DNA of 64,000 bases, taken from positions 1 through 64,000 of the forward strand of contig WYBT01000032.1 in the NCBI GenBank assembly GCA_011525785.1. The letters are read 5' to 3'. This DNA comes from Planctomycetaceae bacterium. GTDB lineage: Bacteria > Planctomycetota > UBA1135 > GCA-002686595. A program made the position numbers and the translations under genes. Under the pieces are notes generated by a model. The model did not search any database. It was not told the DNA's origin and saw only the letters and a list, made by a program, of their open reading frames with translations. Positions 10,115 through 20,912 of the stretch are shown here, in pieces. Positions within the stretch are counted from its first letter, which is position 1. Every line of letters starts with the position of its first letter.

Positions 10115-12028
10115 TTAACGTTGCTGTCCAGTTCGTGGATCTGGCTGGCCGCTGAGCAGCGCGCGCAGTCGCTCGAGTCGCGCACGCGCTTCGACGTGCC
10201 CCGGGTCGATCCGCAGCGCTTGCTCGAAGTTCGCACGGGCCAGGTCGTAGCGGCCGCGCTCGGCCTGCAGCGAGCCCGACAGCACCCACAGCAGCGGATC
10301 GCCGCCGTCGAGCGCCAACGCTGCTTGTAGATGTTGCAGCGCGTTGTCAGTTCGACCCTGCCCGGCGCGGATCCCGGCCATGCGTCGATGCGCTCCGAGC
10401 AGTCCGGGCGCGCGGGCCAGCGCGCGTTCGAAGTGCGCAGCCGCCTCCTCGTTGCGCCCCAGCCGCACCAACGCCTCGCCGGCCCCGACCAGCGACTCGA
10501 GGTTGCCCGGCTCGAGCTCCAGCGCACGTTCGAAGCTCGCGAGCGCCGCCTCGTTCGATTGCAGCGCGAGCAGCGCGTTGCCGCGGTTGTGGTGCGCCTC
10601 CGCGTAGCTCGGGCGCGCGGCGATCGCGGCCTCGTGCAGCTCGAGCGCGCGCTGCGCGTCGCCCGCGACGAGCACTTCGACGCCCAGATTGGTCAACGCA
10701 CGCGCGCTCGACGGACGCTTGTCGACCGTGTCCTGCCAGATCGAGCGCGCGCTCGCGTAGTCGCTGTTGCGCACGTGCGTGAAAAACCCCGCGGCAGCGC
10801 TCAACAGCACGGCGACGGCCCCGAAGTAGCGCTGGGCCTGCGCGGCAGCGACGCGTCGCGCGAAGGCGTCAAGGGCGAGCGCCGCGAGCAGCGCCAGCAC
10901 TGCCAGCGGCAGGTACAGGCGGTGCTCGGCCAGGGGATCGAGGCGAATGGGCACGAGGCTCGACGACGGGGCGAGCACGCCGAAGGCCGCGGCCCCGAGC
11001 ACGGCCCAGGCGCGATTGCGAGCCAGACCCGCGAGCGTCGCACCGATCAGCGCCACGCACAGCACGGCGCTCGCCCACCAGCGCGCAGAGAAGTCCGCGG
11101 CGGCCACACCGTCGCCGTAGATGCCGTAGTCGAACACGAGCGCGTCAGGCCAGGCGATCTGGCGCAGGTAGTGGCCGAACGCGCCCAGTTGGAGCAGCAA
11201 GTAGTCGAGCCGACCGAGCTCCTCGGCGGCGGCGGAGGCGACGCTCCAGCGCGGGTGCAGCAGCACCAGGGCCGCCAACACGATCCAGGTGCATGCGAGC
11301 GCCAGGTAGTAGCCGCGCCGCGCAGACCAGGCCGCGCGCCAGCTGCCCGCGAGAAACGCGCGGTCGTAGAGCAGCGCCAGGAGCGGCGCGCAGGCGAGCG
11401 TCTCCTTGACGCCCATGCCGAGCGCACACGCGAGCGCCGAGCCCGCCAGCCAGCGACGGGCGCGGACGGCGTCGCCCGCGGCGCGCAGCAGCCCGTAGAG
11501 CACGAGCAGAAGGCACAGCGCGGCAAGCGACTCCAGACGTTGGACGACGAAGGTCACCGCTTTGGTCTGGAGCGGGTGCAAGAGGAACAGCGCCGCAGCG
11601 AAAGCCGCGATCGGCGCCGCGCGAACGCCCCACCGCTCCCTCAGGCGTTCGAGCTCGAGCGTGCGCCGCAACAGGGCGAACAGCACCAGTCCCGCCGCGC
11701 AGTGGATGACGAGGTTGAGCGCGTGGTAGCCCCACACCTCGAGCCCGCCGAGCGCGTGGTTCAGCGCGAAGCTCCACGCTCCGACCGGTCGCCCGGCCAG
11801 CGTGATGTCGCCGCGCCCGGAGTCCTCGAACACGCGCCAGAGCGCCTCGATGCCGCGGATCTGCGGGTTCTCGACGATGCTCGGCAAGTCGTCGAAGAGC
11901 AGCGGCGCGGAAAAGCTGTTCGAGTACGCCGCCAGCGTCGCGCCGACGAGCGCGAGCGGGATCCAGCGCGTCGCGCGCGGTCGCAACGGCTCGGACGGTG
12001 AGGGCTGAGGCGCGCGGCGCATGCTCAT
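10115..12028 (-). CDS. Polytopic membrane protein with C-terminal TPRs, TMTC-like putative glycosyltransferase
   Basis: The 637-residue protein begins with a short Arg-rich cytoplasmic tail and a helix near residue 25. The first loop has the sequence SAPLLFDDLPSIVENP: a paired acidic motif (DD) in the first extracytoplasmic loop is typical of GT-C mannosyltransferases such as the TMTC/PMT group. About ten hydrophobic segments follow to about residue 400. The C-terminal 220 residues are tetratricopeptide repeats (for example AEAHHNRGNALLALQSNEAA). A second ATG two codons in (12022) is equally possible. It sits downstream of two GT2 genes on the same strand (192 bp gap), consistent with transfer of sugars to exported proteins. 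The exact donor and acceptor cannot be read from sequence. Confidence 0.7.
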   Translation of the reverse strand: MSMRRAPQPSPSEPLRPRATRWIPLALVGATLAAYSNSFSAPLLFDDLPSIVENPQIRGIEALWRVFEDSGRGDITLAGRPVGAWSFALNHALGGLEVWGYHALNLVIHCAAGLVLFALLRRTLELERLRERWGVRAAPIAAFAAALFLLHPLQTKAVTFVVQRLESLAALCLLLVLYGLLRAAGDAVRARRWLAGSALACALGMGVKETLACAPLLALLYDRAFLAGSWRAAWSARRGYYLALACTWIVLAALVLLHPRWSVASAAAEELGRLDYLLLQLGAFGHYLRQIAWPDALVFDYGIYGDGVAAADFSARWWASAVLCVALIGATLAGLARNRAWAVLGAAAFGVLAPSSSLVPIRLDPLAEHRLYLPLAVLALLAALALDAFARRVAAAQAQRYFGAVAVLLSAAAGFFTHVRNSDYASARSIWQDTVDKRPSSARALTNLGVEVLVAGDAQRALELHEAAIAARPSYAEAHHNRGNALLALQSNEAALASFERALELEPGNLESLVGAGEALVRLGRNEEAAAHFERALARAPGLLGAHRRMAGIRAGQGRTDNALQHLQAALALDGGDPLLWVLSGSLQAERGRYDLARANFEQALRIDPGHVEARARLERLRALLSGQPDPRTGQQR

Positions 12029-12220
12029 CGCGCGGAGAATACGCGCCGGGCGACCCGAGCGAACGCGAGTTCGACGGTCCGACGCCTTCGGTCGGCGGTC
12101 AACGCGGTCAACGGGTCCGTGCTGACACGCGTCGCAGGCGCAGAGCGACAGCTCAGCCTGCGTCTCCAGGCGCCCGCCGTGTTCCTCGGAACTGCGCGCA
12201 CGGGCTGAGCGGCGCGCGCT

Positions 12221-13318
12221 TCAGCGGCACAGCGGCCGGATCAAGCTCCACCAGGCGCTCAGCGCCACGTTGAGGAGCGCGAGCACGAAGCTCTTGAGGC
12301 CGCCGCTGTCGAGTTGCGGCGCGATGGTCAGCGGACCGCCGACCAGCAGGTCGCGGTCCGCTCGAACTCGGCGGCGCTGGACTTCGCGCCGCGCGCGCAG
12401 CGTGCTCGGGAGCGTGCGCACGAAGGCCCACTTGCCGCGCAGGTAGCCAGTGAACGTGCCCGACAGCAGCGTGAACGGCGCCCACACGAGCTCGTACAGC
12501 ACGAGCGCGGGCAAGCTGAGCGCCAGCGTCGACCACTGGTGGCACTTGAACAGGTAGATCCAGCGGTTGCGCGAGTGCAGGAACGCGCGGCGCTGCGGGT
12601 AGCCGATCTTGCCGCGGAAACTGATGCCGGGCGTGCCGCCGCGGTGATGGCAAATGGCGTCTTCGACCGACAGGATCCGGCCGCCCGCCATGCGAAGGCG
12701 CATCGACAGGTCGAGGTCCTCGAACAGGATGAAGTAGGCCGGATCGAAACCGCCGAACTCGAGCAGCAGCTCGCGCCGCACGAGCAGCACCACCGAGACG
12801 CAGCCGTCGACTTCGACGACGCCCGCGCCCTCGGCCTCGTTCGTGCGCGTGAAGAAGTTCCGCAGGCTGAACAGGCCGCAGTAGTGCAGCGCGCCGCCGT
12901 CGTAGTGCACCAGGCTCGGATCGCTCGCCACGACGCTGCGCGGCTGGATCACCGCGGCCTGCGGGTGCTCGAGCGCGGCGCGTTCGAGCTTGTCGAGCGC
13001 GTCCGGCGCGAGCACGGCGTCGTTGTCGACCAGGAGCACCCACTCGCTGCGCGCCTCCTCGAGACCGCGGTTGCGCGCCGCACAAGGTCCGTCGTTCGTC
13101 GCCAGCGCCACCACGCGAGCTTCGCGGAAATCGCGGCGCAGGAGCTCGACGCTGTCGTCCGTGCTCGCGTTGTCGACCACGATCAGCTCGGCCAGCTTGC
13201 GCGACGACAGGCGCAGCGCCGACAGACACGGCGGCAGGTGCTCGCGCCCGTTGTAGTTGCACACGACCGCGCTGATCGGGCCGAGCGTCGTGGGCCGCGT
13301 TGCGACGTTCGCGTTCAC
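12221..13318 (-). CDS. Family 2 glycosyltransferase, membrane associated
   Basis: A 365-residue GT-A enzyme. The N-terminus has ISAVVCNYNGREHLPPCL, then LIVVDNASTDDSVELL (nucleotide-sugar binding), then LLVDNDAVL (DxD-type metal site). Further on is GGFDPAYFILFEDLDLSMRL, where the ED is the likely catalytic-base motif of rhamnosyl/galactosyl GT2 enzymes. Two hydrophobic segments occur near the C-terminus (about 270-300 and 340-360). The start is GTG at 13318, overlapping the preceding gene stop as GTGA; no in-frame ATG exists before the catalytic domain except far upstream inside the neighbouring gene. It is translationally coupled to the PIG-L-like/GT2 gene, so both probably act on the same surface glycan. 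The sugar is unknown. Confidence 0.85.
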   Translation of the reverse strand: MNANVATRPTTLGPISAVVCNYNGREHLPPCLSALRLSSRKLAELIVVDNASTDDSVELLRRDFREARVVALATNDGPCAARNRGLEEARSEWVLLVDNDAVLAPDALDKLERAALEHPQAAVIQPRSVVASDPSLVHYDGGALHYCGLFSLRNFFTRTNEAEGAGVVEVDGCVSVVLLVRRELLLEFGGFDPAYFILFEDLDLSMRLRMAGGRILSVEDAICHHRGGTPGISFRGKIGYPQRRAFLHSRNRWIYLFKCHQWSTLALSLPALVLYELVWAPFTLLSGTFTGYLRGKWAFVRTLPSTLRARREVQRRRVRADRDLLVGGPLTIAPQLDSGGLKSFVLALLNVALSAWWSLIRPLCR

Positions 13319-14799
13319 TTCAGCGGCAGCTCGAAGTCCGGCGCGCGCACCGGAGCCCGCTGCTGGAGGCAGTACGGCACGTTCGCGAGCACGTTCAGGC
13401 CCGCCTTGGTCAGCACCCACCACGCGCCGGGCGTCTCGCGCACGCTCTTGCCGATGCCGATCGTGCCGGTGGCGTCGGCGACTTTGCCCGCGCGCTCTCG
13501 CTGCTCGCCGCGCAAGAGGACCTTCGACACCACCAGGAACGGCAGGCGCGCGAGGTCGCCGGCGGGCGCGTACTTGAGCTGCGTCAGCCACGCGTTGCGC
13601 GCGTGGTAGTACAGGCTGCGCTTGCCCATCTTGATCCCGAAGGGCGTCTTGTGGAACGCGCGCGCCGTCGGGTACTGCAGCACGCGGTAGCCCAAGTTGA
13701 GCAGCCGACAGGTGAGGTCGCGCTCGTTGCCGTAGATGAACAGGCGCTCGTCGTAGAAGCCCGCTTTGCGCAGCGCGTCGACGCGCGCGAGGCTCGCGCA
13801 GCCGCGGAAGGTGCTCATGTAGCGCTCCTGCACGAGGTGCGGCTGCTCGAGGTAGCCCGCGGGCATTCCGGGCTCCTCGACTTCGCTCGAGACGATCGCG
13901 GTGGTGTCCGGCTCGCGCTTCATGCGCTCGACGGTCTTCTCGAGCCAGTCGGGCGGCAGCACGACGTCGTCGTCGAGGATCGCCATCAGCGGCGTGAGCG
14001 CGGAAGCGAAGCCGATGTTGAAGGTCTCGCAGGCGCCGTAGCGCGAGTGCGGCATGACCGTCAGGCGCACTTCGGCGTAGCGCTCGCGGATCACGCGCGC
14101 GGTGTCGTCGCTCGAGGCGTTGTCGACCACCACGATGTCGTCGAAGGGCCGCAGCTGCGCGCGCAGCGCGTCGAGGTTCTGGCACACGTCGGCGCGCTTG
14201 TTCCAGGTCGAGATCACCGCCGTCGCACGCCACTTGGGCTCGTCGCCGCGGGCCAGCGCGCGCGCACGCAACTCGCGCTGCATGGCAGCTCCCTCGAAGG
14301 ACTCGAAACGCTCCGTGTCCGAGGTCTGCGGCGTCCCGCCGGCCGCGGCGAGAGCCTCGCCTTTGCGCTGGCGCACGTGCGCGACGTCGAGTTCGAGCGC
14401 CGCCCGCGCGCCGTCGCCCCAGCACAACGCCCGCACGCCCGTGCGCTGCGCGAGCGCCGCCGCGACCGCGAAAGCGAGCGCGCGCTCGTCTCGATCCGCG
14501 CTGTCAGGCGCTGGAGCGTAGACCACTTCCGCGGCGCACTCGTCGAGCTGCTTGTGGATCTGCTCCACGAGCCGCGCGTGCGCCGCGACCGAGCCGCGCG
14601 CAAGCCCCAGCCCGCCGCTGGTCTTCACCCCGAGCTTCGCCGGCGCCTCGCCCGCTTCGCCCGCGCCCAGCCAGCGCACTGCGTCACCGCGCGCGACGTG
14701 CAGCGCCACCGCTCCACCGCAACCCAGCAGCGCGCGAGCGGAATCCGCGGCGACCACGAGCGCACGCGGGCGCACTTCACCGAACTCGAGTTGGCTCAT
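13315..14799 (-). CDS. GT2 glycosyltransferase with degenerate PIG-L/LmbE-like N-terminal domain
   Basis: This 494-residue protein has two parts. Residues 10-170 follow the outline of PIG-L deacetylases: RALVVAAD, then LLGCGGAVALHVARGD, YAPAP, and an xDVAHVRQRKGEAL segment like the family's D..K..AL. The zinc-binding HPDDE is replaced by ADSAR and the H-x2-DH by DRDE, so it is probably not catalytic. Residues 190-440 are a GT2 domain: TAVISTWNKRADV, IVVVDNASSDDTARVI, MAILDDDVVLPPDWL (metal site) and YGNERDLTCRLL. The C-terminal 60 residues are moderately hydrophobic. The ATG at 14799 starts the PIG-L-like fold directly; earlier in-frame sequence looks non-coding. It is first gene of the glycosylation group, diverging from the propeller gene across 455 bp. 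Confidence 0.75.
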   Translation of the reverse strand: MSQLEFGEVRPRALVVAADSARALLGCGGAVALHVARGDAVRWLGAGEAGEAPAKLGVKTSGGLGLARGSVAAHARLVEQIHKQLDECAAEVVYAPAPDSADRDERALAFAVAAALAQRTGVRALCWGDGARAALELDVAHVRQRKGEALAAAGGTPQTSDTERFESFEGAAMQRELRARALARGDEPKWRATAVISTWNKRADVCQNLDALRAQLRPFDDIVVVDNASSDDTARVIRERYAEVRLTVMPHSRYGACETFNIGFASALTPLMAILDDDVVLPPDWLEKTVERMKREPDTTAIVSSEVEEPGMPAGYLEQPHLVQERYMSTFRGCASLARVDALRKAGFYDERLFIYGNERDLTCRLLNLGYRVLQYPTARAFHKTPFGIKMGKRSLYYHARNAWLTQLKYAPAGDLARLPFLVVSKVLLRGEQRERAGKVADATGTIGIGKSVRETPGAWWVLTKAGLNVLANVPYCLQQRAPVRAPDFELPLK

Positions 14800-15254
14800 G
14801 GGGACGCCGGCTCGCCGTGGCTCGGCCTGTTGGGGGGCCGCGATGGTATGCGCTGCGCGGCGCAACATCCACGCGCCGGCGACGCCGCGCGCGAGGTGCG
14901 CGCGGCGACGGGGTCGGGCAGCGACGCAGTCGTGCTTGTCGCTCAGGAGCGCGCGAAGAAGCAGGAGCGGCCGCTGCAATCGCGCTTGCGTTCCGCGCCT
15001 CTCGAGCAAGCCAGCTGCTGCTCGCAGAGCGCGCTGGCTCGCGGCGACGGACGCGGGTTCGCGTCGCCCGTGCGACGCCCGCCGAATTCGGCCGCAGCCA
15101 CACTCAACTTGATGCCGCTGAGCTAGCGTTGGACCGCCACGCGGCGTGCTGGGCGCCCTCGGAACAGAGGGACCCGGTCCGAGACGCGCGTTTCGACCTT
15201 CGGCGGCGCCGCCGCCTCTCGTCCGTCGGGCACGAACCCGCCCAACCGATCCCC
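14800..15254. other. Divergent intergenic region, no recognisable gene
   Basis: The 455 bp separate the GT2 gene (minus) from the propeller-repeat gene (plus), so promoters for both must lie here. I could not pick out a convincing -35/-10 pair or a clear dyad. Reading frames continue through it on both strands but lack start signals and recognisable protein features. Confidence 0.5.
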
Positions 15255-18053
15255 ATGCACTCCACGCCTCCCGTTTTGCTGCACGCTTTGGCGTGCGTCG
15301 GCTTCTCCCTCGCGTCCACTTCGGCGACGCTCGCGCAGACCGCTTCGAAGTCGAGCGCGGAGCGAGTCCGGGTGGCGACAGCCGACGTGCAAGCGATCGC
15401 CAAGGCGCTCGAGTCGGCGTCGACGAACGCTGCGCTGCTGGGGAATTCGGCGAGCTGCGCGCCCGGTTGGCTTCCGACCTTCGGACCGCAGAGCGGGGTC
15501 GACAACGCCGTGTGGGCGGCGCTGCAGCACGACGACGGCCGAGGGGAGGCGCTCTTCATCGGCGGCGGCTTTCGCAGCGCTGGCCCGCTCGAGGCGCGGG
15601 GCATCGTGCGCTGGGACGGACTGGAGTTCTCGGCCGTAGGCAGCTTCCCGGGAGCGTGGGTGCGCGCGTTGGCAGTGCACGACGACGGCGCTGGGCCGAT
15701 GCTGTACGCAGCGGGATCCGACGGGACGCTGCTCCCCAGCGGCGAATACTCAGGCGTCGTCGCGCGCTGGGATGGCGCCCAGTGGACGTCGCTGGGCGGC
15801 GCAGTCGACGGCGAGTTCCACTCGCTCGCGGTCTTCGGCGACGGCAGCGGCGCGAAGCTCTACGCAGGCGGCAGCTTCACCACCATCGGCGGCGTCGCGG
15901 CCTCGCGACTGGCGCGGTGGGATGGACAGAGCTGGTCGAGCGTCGGCGCTGCGTTCGACCAGTCGGTGTTCGCGCTGGCGGTCCACAACGACGGCGGCGG
16001 CGCGCAGCTCTACGCGGCCGGGGCGTTCACTCTTCCGGCCGGTTCGCCCGGCGATCACATCGCGCGCTTCGACGGCGCGCAGTGGTCGAACGTTGGCCTG
16101 GGTAGCGCCGCAGGGACGGTCCTGACTCTGGCTTCCTTCGACGACGGCAGCGGGCCGACGCTCTGGGCCGCCGGCTTGTTCGCCGGCGTCGACTTCCAGC
16201 GGCTGGCCCGTTGGAGCGGCGGAGTCTGGAGTGCGGGCGCGAGTTTCAGCGGGCCGAGCCGCGTGCGCACGCTCGTCGTTCACGATCAGGGCGGCGGCCC
16301 GGAGCTGTACGCGGGTGGGCTGTTCTCCATCGTCGACGGCGTGGCCATCCGCAACGTCATGCGCCGGAGCCAGGGTCAGTGGGGCGCGTTGAGCGGGGGG
16401 CTCAGCACTGAGGTCTTCACCCTGGCGAGCTTTCACTCGGCCGGCGCCGCACGGCTGTTCGCGGGCGGATCGTTCAGTGCGGCGCTCGATCCCAGCGGCG
16501 GCAATTCGACGTCGACCCCCAGGTGTGCGGTGTGGGACGCGACGCGCTGGTCCTGGCCGACGCCGCCGTCGCAGCCGACGAGCGGCCTGGAGAGTGCGCT
16601 GGCGAGTCTGGGCCGCTACGTCGACGCGAGCGGCGAGTGGCTCGTGGCGCAGGGGACCTTTGCGACGGGATCCGCGGGCGAGCTGAGCGGCGGCGTCGCG
16701 CGCAGGCGCAACGATGCCTGGGAGCTGCTGCCGGAGATCATCTCGGGCAAGCTGGTCTTCGAGAGTCACGACGATGGCGCGGGCCCCGAACTGTTCGCCG
16801 CGACCGACAGCCTCATCAGCGCCGGAGGCGTCTCGCTCGGCCGAGTGGCGAGCTTCGACGGCGTCGACTGGCAAGCTGTCGGCGCGCCGGGCCTGAACAA
16901 CGCCGTGTACGCGCTGCACTCGTTCGACGACGGCAGCGGCAGCGCGCTGTACGCCGGCGGCGCGTTCACGCAGGCGGGCTCGACGTCGCTCATGCGTGTC
17001 GCGCGCTGGGACGGCGCACAGTGGCAGCCCGTCGGCGCCGGGTTGCCGACGTTCGCGGCCATCACAGCGTTTGCGGTTCACGACGACGGAAGCGGACCGG
17101 CGCTCTACGCGGGCGGAACTTCGAGCGGCGCAGGCGCACAGGTCGCGAAGTGGGACGGCGCGAGTTGGACCTCCGTGGGACAGGACACCACCGCGGTGAC
17201 GACCATCAGCTCACTCGCGTCGTTCGACGACGGCAGCGGAGCGCAGCTGTACGCGAGCGGCTTCCTGCTGACGGCCTGGGACGCGGAAGTGAACATCGCG
17301 CGCTGGGACACCCAGGTCTGGAGCGCTGTGCCCGGTGATTTGCTCGGATCCCCCACGCGCCTGGTCGCGCACGACGACGGCACGGGCGAGCAGCTCTACG
17401 TCGCCGGCAGCTTCGGTGTGGCCGGCGGCGCGCAGGAGCTCCAGCTCGCGCGCTTCGACGGCGCGCAGTGGGAGGTGCTCGCAGACGGGCTCAGCGGACT
17501 CGAGATGAAACTGCTCGAGTACGACGACGGTTGCGGGCCCGCGCTGGCCTTCGCTGGCTTCGCCGGAATGGAGCCCTCGAGCGGCGACGGCTACCTCGCG
17601 CGCTGGGGCTGTCCGGCCTGCGGCGACGCGCTCACCTACTGCGTCGCGGGGACCAGCAGCGCGGGCTGCGTCGCCCAGCTCCAAGCCGTCGGCGTCGCGA
17701 GCGCCAGCGAACCGGCGAACTTCGTCGTGCTCGCGCGCTCCGTCGAAGGCGATCGACTCGGCGCCCTGGTCTACGGCATCAACGGTCGGCTGGCGGCGCC
17801 GTTCGGCTCGAGCACGTTGTGCGTCGCGCCGCCGCTGCAGCTCACACGCGTGCAATCCTCCGGCGCTGCAGCCGGCGCTTGCGACGGCGTGCTCGCCGAG
17901 GACTGGAACCAGTTCCGCGCGACGCATCCCAGCGCCCTGGGCGCGCCGTTCGGCGTCGGCGACACGCTCTGGGCGCAGTTCTGGCTGCGCGATCCTCTCT
18001 CCGCGAACACGCTGGTCACGAGCGGCGCGGTGCAGTTCTCGCTCGCGCCCTAG
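15255..18053 (+). CDS. Secreted 14-repeat beta-propeller protein with planctomycete-type C-terminal tail
   Basis: This 932-residue exported protein has a signal peptide (hydrophobic to about residue 20, ATLAQ). It carries about 14 imperfect repeats of 45-55 residues of the pattern L-x-x-x-DDG-x-G-x-x-LY-A-GG-x-F, then x-ARWDG-x-x-W-x-x-VG, comparable to Kelch or delta-60 type blades. Fourteen repeats would make two seven-bladed propellers. Repeats 7 and 8 lack the DDG motif. After CPACG comes a tail with TYCVAGTSSAGC, which I recognise as recurring at the C-termini of planctomycete secreted proteins (a possible sorting or surface domain). The start ATG immediately precedes the signal peptide; the frame upstream has no protein character. 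Function not identified; likely surface or cell-debris-facing protein. Confidence 0.75.
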   Translation: MHSTPPVLLHALACVGFSLASTSATLAQTASKSSAERVRVATADVQAIAKALESASTNAALLGNSASCAPGWLPTFGPQSGVDNAVWAALQHDDGRGEALFIGGGFRSAGPLEARGIVRWDGLEFSAVGSFPGAWVRALAVHDDGAGPMLYAAGSDGTLLPSGEYSGVVARWDGAQWTSLGGAVDGEFHSLAVFGDGSGAKLYAGGSFTTIGGVAASRLARWDGQSWSSVGAAFDQSVFALAVHNDGGGAQLYAAGAFTLPAGSPGDHIARFDGAQWSNVGLGSAAGTVLTLASFDDGSGPTLWAAGLFAGVDFQRLARWSGGVWSAGASFSGPSRVRTLVVHDQGGGPELYAGGLFSIVDGVAIRNVMRRSQGQWGALSGGLSTEVFTLASFHSAGAARLFAGGSFSAALDPSGGNSTSTPRCAVWDATRWSWPTPPSQPTSGLESALASLGRYVDASGEWLVAQGTFATGSAGELSGGVARRRNDAWELLPEIISGKLVFESHDDGAGPELFAATDSLISAGGVSLGRVASFDGVDWQAVGAPGLNNAVYALHSFDDGSGSALYAGGAFTQAGSTSLMRVARWDGAQWQPVGAGLPTFAAITAFAVHDDGSGPALYAGGTSSGAGAQVAKWDGASWTSVGQDTTAVTTISSLASFDDGSGAQLYASGFLLTAWDAEVNIARWDTQVWSAVPGDLLGSPTRLVAHDDGTGEQLYVAGSFGVAGGAQELQLARFDGAQWEVLADGLSGLEMKLLEYDDGCGPALAFAGFAGMEPSSGDGYLARWGCPACGDALTYCVAGTSSAGCVAQLQAVGVASASEPANFVVLARSVEGDRLGALVYGINGRLAAPFGSSTLCVAPPLQLTRVQSSGAAAGACDGVLAEDWNQFRATHPSALGAPFGVGDTLWAQFWLRDPLSANTLVTSGAVQFSLAP

Positions 18054-18078
18054 CCCGAGGCTGCGGGAGCGACGGCGC

Positions 18079-18569
18079 TCAGCGCTTGTCGAGTTCCGAG
18101 CGCTTCTCGCCGACCTCGAGCTTCGCGCCCAGGCGCGCTTGAATGCGCTGCAGGAGCAACTGCGCCGTCTCGACATCGTCGGGCGCGGGCTCCCACTTGG
18201 CGTAGGACGGGTCGAGCGGCCGCACGATGTCGTCGTTGATCTCCTTCACGACGCGCGCTTCGATCGCGTACTGGCCGCCGTCGCGCGCGAAGAAGCGCAC
18301 CTCGGCGCGCTGGCGGAAGCCGTCGCCCCGGAACGGCGCGAGTTCGGTCTTCCAGGCCGAGCTCATGCTCAATCGCTGCGGGTCGGCGCCGACGCCGAGC
18401 GGGAAGCCCATGCGCTGGAGCTCCTGGCTCGCCACGGCCCACAGCACGTTCTCGCTGGGCGAGGCGATCACGATCTCGGTCCACACGGGCGGGTGCTTGG
18501 GCCCCTGACAGGCGGCCACGAAGAGCGCCAGCGCGGCGCCCAGTGCAGCTCCCCTTGCAGCGATCGACT

Positions 18570-18573
<4 letters not shown>
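18079..18573 (-). CDS. Small periplasmic lipoprotein downstream of der
   Basis: A 164-residue lipoprotein: the N-terminal signal ends LFVAAC (Cys about residue 21). The mature part has IVIASPSENVLWAVASQELQRMGFPLG, followed by a compact alpha/beta stretch with QRAEVRFF and a C-terminal helix. No family is recognised with certainty. The start is GTG 18573, overlapping the der stop as GTGA. It ends 25 bp from the convergent propeller gene. Third gene of the queE-der operon; translational coupling suggests envelope biogenesis or simply shared transcription. Confidence 0.75.
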
Positions 18574-19945
<1,372 letters not shown>

Positions 19946-19949
<4 letters not shown>

Positions 19950-20812
19950 GGCAGGCCGAGCGCTTTGTGCGTCTGAGGGACCATGCGCACGAGCAGCCCG
20001 TGGCGTCGCGCGCACTCGACGACGCCTGTGAGCAACTCGAAATCCGGCGCCGTTTCGCCGCGCACGGGGCTCACGGGTTGAACGAACACAGGCATCTGCG
20101 GCGCGTGTTCGGCGACGCTCTCGAGCAGCGGCTCGAACTGCTCGACGCGCCGGCCGCCGGCCACGATCAGCTTGGCGCAGGCGTCGCGCTCGCGCACCAG
20201 ACTCAGGCACTCGGCGCGCGCCTCGGCCCACTCCGCAGCGCCGTGCGGCGAGCGCTCGCGCGGCGGGAGTCCGCGCGCGGCAAGCTCGCGCAGGTCGAAG
20301 TCTTCGGGCGCGTCGAGGTCGGCGGGCAGCTTGAGGTCCAGGCTGACGTGGTCGACGACGTCGAGCACGCGTGCGAGCGCCGCCGGATGCGCTCCCGCGG
20401 TCTCCAGGTGCACGCGCCGCGGTCCCGCGAAGCGCGCCAGCTCGCGCACGAACTCGGGCCACATCAAGGGCTCGCCGCCGGTCACGCTGATCGTGCGCGG
20501 CGCAGCGGGCTCGACCTGCGCAACCCAACACGCGACTTGGAACGGCGTGGCCCAACGCGACTCGCGCCGCCGCCCGCCGAGCGCGTCGACGCGCGCGCTC
20601 GCTCCGTCGCCGCCCAGCGCCCACGAGCCGGGCGTGTCGCACCAGCGACAGCGCAGCGGGCAACCGGCGAGGCGCACGAAGCTCTGCGGCTCGCCGACGT
20701 ACAGGCCCTCGCCCTGGAACGAGGCGAACACCTCGAGCACGGGCGCCGCGCCGCGGAGGCTGTCGCCCGCCGGCTCGGAGGGGCTCGCGGAGGAACTGGC
20801 GGAGGCCTGCAT
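19946..20812 (-). CDS. queE: 7-carboxy-7-deazaguanine synthase QueE
   Basis: This 288-residue radical SAM enzyme converts 6-carboxytetrahydropterin to 7-carboxy-7-deazaguanine in queuosine synthesis. The cluster-binding C51-x3-C55-x2-C58 (CPLRCRWC) with an aromatic before the last Cys, and the FASFQGEGLYVGEPQSFVRL sequence before it, are diagnostic. ISVTGGEPLM is the SAM-binding GGE motif, and the small size lacks the extra Fe-S domains of larger radical SAM proteins. A Ser/Ala-rich stretch of about 20 residues precedes the core. First gene of the queE-der-lipoprotein operon. Other queuosine genes are not in this window. Confidence 0.93.
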
Positions 20813-20912
20813 GGTGGGGACGACGACGCGCGCCGCGGGCGAACAGCCGCCGCGGCGCGCGCTGGATCGTGCGTCGGTCTGGGGGGCGCAGCGAGGTCGG
20901 AGCGACCCGACG

